Assembly: GCA_948470475.1 (NCBI GenBank)
Contig: OX419339.1
Coordinates: 8,831,502-8,895,501, forward strand
Length of the DNA: 64,000 nucleotides
Source of the DNA: Galaxea fascicularis
Lineage: Eukaryota; Cnidaria; Anthozoa; Scleractinia; Euphylliidae
Direction: 5' to 3'
Shown: one piece after another, positions 58,744-64,000 of the stretch
Numbering within the stretch: position 1 is the stretch's first letter
Layout: each line of letters opens with the position of its first letter
The notes under the pieces: model-generated
The model's database searches: none
Seen by the model: the letters and a program-made list of their open reading frames with translations, nothing else
What the model was told of the DNA's origin: nothing
Made by a program: the position numbers and the translations under genes

Positions 58744-60618
58744 GACCTTCATATCGTTCCGACAAATTGAAGACTTTTTACTTTTGTTCTGCATGGTTTC
58801 GAACTAGGTTCGGGAGGACTACGTTGGCGTCTGATGTCTGAATCAATCATCAATTCATGGGGTGCTCTAGCTTGTTTCACCTCCCGTAGCAGCGACAATG
58901 TGAGATACGGCTGTATTCGCAGCGGGATATGAGTGCTCCAGACCAATTAGGTTCCGCACATGATGACGAGCGGAAAACCAACGTTATCTACAGCTAGTTT
59001 TAATTTTCAGGGTTTGTTATTTACGCTACCTATTTCTTCCTTAATTTTTCGTAGCATCTTAACCTACCCTCCATTTATAAGACCAAAAGTTCTTAACTCG
59101 CCAAAGGTTGTATTCTCGTGATTCCTAGTAATGTGAGATTCTTTCAATTGTGCAACAAGAGACCGAAGGAAGACTATGGATCGTGCGGCAAGGCAGAAAA
59201 GTCATATGGGGCCAGCACTGATTAATCCTCATTTCGGATTGTGTATGACGAAGAAAAATGTGAAAATCAATTAACAAAGCGGGTACTTTAAAGGGAATGA
59301 CTTACACGAGAAAAACAAGGAATTCGATTTTGAGTTCAGTGAATAAAAAATCGACCACTTCATGTACTCAAGTCAGTTTCCTTTTTATAGAAGTTGTAGT
59401 ATATTTTTTACTATTTTGCGATACCCTTACAAAACAGTTTTGTCTACGTCAAAAACCATTATTGTACGAACTATCCACTCTTTACCAATATTTTTATTTC
59501 GGGTTATTTTGGCCAAGAAACTCTGAAGGAAAAGTCTAGCCGAATCTGTATGAGATATCATCAAAATTGTTTTAAAGAAGAAAGCGTAGCTCTCGATACT
59601 AAATATAACAGACAGAAATAATAACTTCCTGAATCCGTGAGAGAGCAGTAAAAGAAAAGATAATTGAAAATGTCTCAAAAAAACGCTCACCATTTCCTAA
59701 GTGTTTGAAAATAATATTTTAACAACTCTACTCCTTTCTGTAATCACTAGGAAACCGGCAAAGTTCAAGTTGTTTAAAAAAAACAGATACAAAGATGACA
59801 TGTAAAGGCAGTTTGTCATGCTGAGTCGGCGGGTGACTTCAAAAGCATTGATTGATATCTGGGTCATTAAAATTAAACACGAAACTAAAAGTTTCCATCT
59901 TTGACTTGATTGAGATATGTTTGATGTTAAACGTAACAAATAATTTTGCTATTCTTTTCGTGAACATTTTTCTTACTTTCCACGGCACCCGTCTGTAACA
60001 GACCTGGTGGAACCTGGTTGTTCACCAGGTTTTTATAACAAAAACTCTACCAGGGCAGACAAAAATCCACCAGGTTGATCCTACATCAAAAAAATTCTAC
60101 ACCAGGGAGTTACTGGATGTTTAAATTTTCCATTTCGGTTTTATGCACATGATAGCGCAAGTCACCCGTTTCATGATTTGCAGCTGAGATGGCTGCTCAC
60201 AGTGCTGGTTTAAAGCTAACCAAATGTAACAGAAGAGGCTAAATATATGAAACTGAATATTCGGTCCAATCCGAGCCCTTAAGATTAGCCTGCAGTGAAC
60301 AGCAAACTGAGTGTGTGTTTCCATCCTTTGCTCACTCCGGAAACTGCTGCTGTTTCCTTTGGTCAAATTCATGCAAATTCAAGCGACAATAGACGATTAC
60401 AGAAAATGAAATTAAACTCGTTGACCTGGAGTCTGATCAGCACATAGCCTCATACATAAAATACTGCGGATTAGTCAGAATGTGTTCTCTAATTGCATGG
60501 AAATAAAATGATTTGCTTCAGTTTTAATCGGCGTTAAGAATATTCGCAATTCGTTACTTGAAGCTTAATACAAAACTCCCGCTCATTGTGCAAAGCCTGC
60601 CGCACACGTGAAGGAAAG
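58744..60618. other. Spacer with CACCAGG-rich stretch
   Basis: No gene recognised. At about 60004-60115 the words ACCTGGTGG / CCACCAGGT / CACCAGGG recur in both orientations, a small degenerate inverted repeat. Confidence 0.35.
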
Positions 60619-61162
60619 AGCTGAGCAAAATTCCTCGCAAGGCAGTTAGCTCAGCCGTTTCGTCAAGTGTGCGGCACATTTTCGGTGAAAAATTCGCCTC
60701 GCGAGACCGTGAGGAAAATATCAAACTTGATTAATCTTTTTTGCCTCGCGGGGCAAATTCGTCGTTGTATGCGGCAATCATGAGAATCTGGCTGAGCCAG
60801 ACAAATTGATCATCCAATGAAATTGCATGGCTCACTCCCTTGACGTAAGAGCTTGGACTTCAAGGTGGCCTTCGAATGGAAATGGTGGCAGAAGAAAAGC
60901 TGACCGACCAAAGAGAAAAAGAGAAAGAGAATAAATTAAATGACAAACGTAGGCAACAAGGGACAGGCCCTAATCTTGTACAGGAATTAAAAGCGACGAG
61001 CCTGGCTCAGATTCTCATGATTGCCGCACACAGTGGGGAATTTGCCTCGCGAGGCACTGAAAATATCAAACAAGTTTGACATTTTCCTCACGGCCTCGCG
61101 AGGCGAATTTCTCACCGAAAATTCGGCTGAGCTAACTTCCTCGCGAGGAACTTTGCTCAGCT
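60619..61162. mobile_element. Fold-back element with CCTCGCGAGG-rich arms
   Basis: The left arm 60619-60800 and right arm 61002-61162 are inverted copies (about 80-85 percent by eye). Shared blocks include AGCTGAGCAAA, GTTAGCTCAGCCG, TTCGCCTCGCGAG, CCGTGAGGAAAAT and GCGGCAATCATGAGAATCTG. The arms are studded with the palindrome CCTCGCGAGG. The 200-bp centre contains a short lysine/glutamate-rich reading (EEKLTDQREKEKENKLNDKR) that may be a captured fragment. No transposase is seen. Confidence 0.7.
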
Positions 61163-61334
61163 GCTTAAACATTGCTCACGGTGTATCGATGAAAACGGTT
61201 GTGAAAAAAAAAATCAGGGTGTGCAAAAACCTGGGCCTCAGCACATGGGCTACCCCAGTAATTATAAAAAAGAGACCAATAACAATGATAATCCTGAATG
61301 CCTTAGTGCCAAGGTTGCTTCGGATCTCGGAAAC

Positions 61335-61358
61335 ATGCGGCAGTCTTCTTCTTCTTCT
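61335..61358. repeat. TTC microsatellite
   Basis: About seven TTC units between the fold-back element and the SINE. Confidence 0.8.
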
Positions 61359-61484
61359 TCTTCTTCTCATCATCGAAAAACTCAGATTTCATACCTCCGC
61401 ATCCCCATGAGGAATACGTCTTAAACAATAACACAACAATGATTTTTTTCTATTGCGCTTGTTTCATAGGAAGATCAGCTCACA

Positions 61485-61587
61485 CACGCATTACAATTCT
61501 AAATTTTAAATTCTTTACAATTCTCAAATCAAATGTTGGTTTTTTGATAGAGGGAAAAACCGGAGAGCCCTGAGAAAAACCTCTGGG

Positions 61588-61619
<32 letters not shown>

Positions 61620-61700
61620 TTATGACGTCGAGTCCGGATATCGAACCCGGGACACATTGGTGGAAGGCGAGCGCTCTCACCACTACGCCAACCCTGCTCT
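61485..61700 (-). mobile_element. tRNA-derived SINE (second family)
   Basis: Read on the minus strand: GCAGGGTTGGCGTAGTGGTG (A box), AGAGCGCTCGCC, then CCCGGGTTCGATATCC (B box), a body AAGTGGATTGAGTTTGTTGG and TTCTCTACTCTGCTCCCAGA, and a tail rich in AATTT. It differs from the families at 6677 and 56242. The tRNA part lacks a good acceptor stem, so it is not a tRNA gene. Confidence 0.75.
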
Positions 61701-63063
61701 TTTTTACTCGAAGGGATTTCTTTTTTGTGATAAAAATTTCTCTCAGATTGAGTTTCTGTTAGGTGCTATATCCCCATGAGTATATTTTTCAGGTTAGGTA
61801 GTGCCGGATAACATGCATTGTGTGACAAAAGGCAACATTCTGTTATATGCGTTTTTGTGTTTAATTTCTGTTCGTTCTAGCAGCGAGTCACGTACTGGCT
61901 CAATAGGCTACTTTCGAGATATTTGAAAAATCAGCTTATGTCAGGTATATCCTAACGATAGTCTACTGGAATATACTATTTTATTTTTCAAGAGCGTTGA
62001 GTTTGGTATTGACCTGCAAGCATTTTTATTCAGTTCCGGCAAACCGGTTAAGACCGGACTCAACGAGTGGACTGGCCCAACATGCTGTAAATATAGCTAG
62101 GCACCTACGTCAAAGAAATTTGACATGATACAGAGTGTTTGCTGTATAATCGTGTTCTAAATCGGAAGGTAACCCTCAGCTGAAACCTCATCTTGCTGAA
62201 ACCAAACATTACATAGCAAAGGCGAGTGTAAGTTCGAATCTGCGCTCGTATTTGTGTGTTGCCGTAAAGGGCACTTAGCTTGTGGAATGACAAAAATTTA
62301 AAGTACAGAGCAAACAACACGACCTTATAAGAACAGAAACCTTGACTGTCATTTGCTCTCTCTCGACCCGTCGCACAGGTTGTCATTAGTCACTTGGTTA
62401 ATAAATTTCAAGTGAAGAGTTCATTTGCGCATAAACGTTGTTTTTGCGTAAGCCGCTCCTTGCCCAGTTTCCACTGAATCTTTCACAACCATAGACTACG
62501 AAAGGTGTCTGATGGCTCTTAACATCTCGCTCCGGGCGACTGGACCGCGTAACGACGTGAAGCCCTCGCGGTTGAAAGCATTCTTGAGAGAACCTCCATT
62601 TCATTTGCTCTTTACTTACGAGTTTAATTTTGCTCTCTGCTGCTATAAAGGTGTAGAAGTGAATGTCTGCCGGCCAAAGCTTTGTTTATTTCATCATTTG
62701 ATCAATTTAGTATTCTACCTTATCAATGAAGCGAAAAAGAAATGAGTTACAAGCAGCTGGCGGCTGGCTACATGCCGGTAAGTATTGTTAGCTTTTGCGC
62801 TTGTTTTAGATAACACCGTAATGAGTAAACCGACGAAAAGATTATTTGCGGACTCAATTTCCATGTAATGCCAATTTCGAATTTTATGCTCGGAGTTGCC
62901 AGCAGCAATTCGACGAAACAAGCTTTCGAACCGGTTAGGTGTCATTCAATGCCATTCAACAAACATAATGCGGCTCAATTGGGTGGACACTTGCCAATAA
63001 ATTAGCAGCCTCACCCTGACTGCGAATCATTCTCGTTCTCAGTGAAGTTAGGCCCTTTTAATC
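61701..63063. other. Upstream region of GPCR paralogue 3
   Basis: No exon recognised. It should include the promoter and any 5' UTR exon of the receptor at 63064. Confidence 0.4.
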
Positions 63064-63987
63064 ATGAACACATCTGACTTGAGATGTTTTTTCCTTCCCG
63101 TTCATTGGCAACAAACAGGACAGGATATCACAGTGAGTATAGCATCTTGCGTTTTAAGTTCAATGTTTGCCCTTACTACAGTGCTGGGAAACGGAGCCAT
63201 CATGCTCGTTATTTGGAAAACAAGAGCACTCCACTCGCCATCTTCCACTTTGCTTTTCTGTCTTGCCGCTACTGATCTTCTCGTCGGATTGATTGGCCAG
63301 CCATCTTTCGTTGCTTTCAAGATAGCGGAGCTTTTGGAAAAATTCAAAGCCTACTGTGATTTGCGGATGACTCAGTTCGTTTTTGGGTGGACAACTTGTG
63401 GCTCATCGTTCATAATTCTGAGCGTAATCAGCATCGATAGACTTCTCGCTCTAACTCTTCACCTGCGGTACGATAACACTATGACGGTTGCTCGGGCTGT
63501 AGCAGTAGCTCTTACTGTTTGGGTATTGTGCGCGGTTTTGACAATTTCAAAGTTTTGGCTCGGAGACAAGTGGATCATTCTACCAGCAATCATAGCCATC
63601 GTGACCTTCATCACAACAGCATTCAGTACATGTAAAATATTTTCCATTGCTCGCAAGCATCTGCGCCAAATAAATGAACAAAACCAAACAATGATTAATT
63701 TGCAAAACTGTACAGTTGACGTACTAAGATGTAAAAAGTCAGCCGTAACCGTAATTTATGTTTATGCCACGATGCTTATTTTTTATCTTCCATTTGTCGC
63801 AGTTATGATAGTTGAAACAATAGACGGCGTCACTCGCCCTGTAAAACTTGCGTACGATCTTACGACTACGGCTGTTTTTATAAACTCGACGATTAATCCT
63901 GTCATTTACTGTTGGAGAATGAAGCAGATTCGCCACGCTTTCAAAAATTATGTCAAGGACTTAACAATTTTCAGTCAGCATTACTGA
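63064..63987 (+). CDS. Class A (rhodopsin-like) GPCR, intronless, paralogue 3
   Basis: The frame is 307 residues from ATG 63064 (MNTSDLRCFFLPVHWQQ) to TGA 63985-63987. Motifs: GNGAIM in TM1, LAATDLLVGLIGQPSFVAF in TM2, YCDLRMT at TM3, DRLLALTLHLRY in place of DRY, RKHLRQINEQNQ in the third loop, CKKSAVTVIYVY entering TM6, and NPVIYCWRMKQIRHAF in TM7/helix 8. The N-terminal NTS is a glycosylation site. The C-terminal tail is shorter than in paralogues 1 and 2. Same orphan family, same orientation as paralogue 2. Confidence 0.9.
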   Translation: MNTSDLRCFFLPVHWQQTGQDITVSIASCVLSSMFALTTVLGNGAIMLVIWKTRALHSPSSTLLFCLAATDLLVGLIGQPSFVAFKIAELLEKFKAYCDLRMTQFVFGWTTCGSSFIILSVISIDRLLALTLHLRYDNTMTVARAVAVALTVWVLCAVLTISKFWLGDKWIILPAIIAIVTFITTAFSTCKIFSIARKHLRQINEQNQTMINLQNCTVDVLRCKKSAVTVIYVYATMLIFYLPFVAVMIVETIDGVTRPVKLAYDLTTTAVFINSTINPVIYCWRMKQIRHAFKNYVKDLTIFSQHY

Positions 63988-64000
63988 CTTTGTGAACATC

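Overview
This is animal (metazoan) nuclear DNA, AT-rich, with split genes carrying GT-AG introns of 0.1-2 kb, long gene-poor stretches and a dense load of short transposons. Three intronless class A GPCR genes of the kind expanded in anthozoans, tRNA-derived SINEs and short palindromic MITEs of types I associate with corals, and a Penelope-like retroelement all point to a stony coral or a close anthozoan. The assignment rests on gene and repeat style, not on a database match.

Left part (1-27.5 kb). The window opens inside the 3' end of a METTL17-like gene (+, 205-1676; mitochondrial ribosome assembly). A repeat-rich spacer follows: a Penelope-like relic split by a palindromic element, a SINE copy, fold-back MITEs and a 1.46-kb TTAA-flanked transposon. 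Next is a divergent gene pair: TPX2, the spindle assembly factor (-, 6178-13001), and a homologue of the plant FG-GAP repeat membrane protein At3g51050 (+, 13323-22456). Their start codons are about 320 bp apart, so they probably share a promoter. Two hAT-like MITEs with the same 7-bp terminus lie at 18.2 and 23.7 kb. A single-exon ankyrin-repeat gene (-, 25850-27475) resembles the PP1-regulator (MYPT/PPP1R27) ankyrin type.

Middle (27.5-45.8 kb). This is mostly non-coding. A possible two-exon small gene lies at 33594-34008 (-). A transmembrane-type prolyl 4-hydroxylase gene (P4HTM-like, -, 35548-42647) is resolved into ten exons. The exon that should carry the HxD iron ligands could not be found, and one intron appears to be GC-AG.

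Right part (45.8-64 kb). Three paralogous GPCR genes (45866-46861 -, 51304-52254 +, 63064-63987 +) are separated by mobile DNA. These are a palindromic element with a minisatellite core (47728-48399), a nearly intact Penelope-like element (reverse transcriptase plus GIY-YIG endonuclease, broken by one in-frame stop), a tandem-dimer SINE with clean 11-bp target duplications, a LINE tail inserted in a MITE, a fold-back element with CCTCGCGAGG motifs, and a further SINE. A candidate two-exon small gene lies at 49119-50674.

Exon boundaries were placed by eye from splice signals, codon phase and remembered homologous proteins. No alignments were run, and no CRISPR array, rRNA or genuine tRNA gene was seen.
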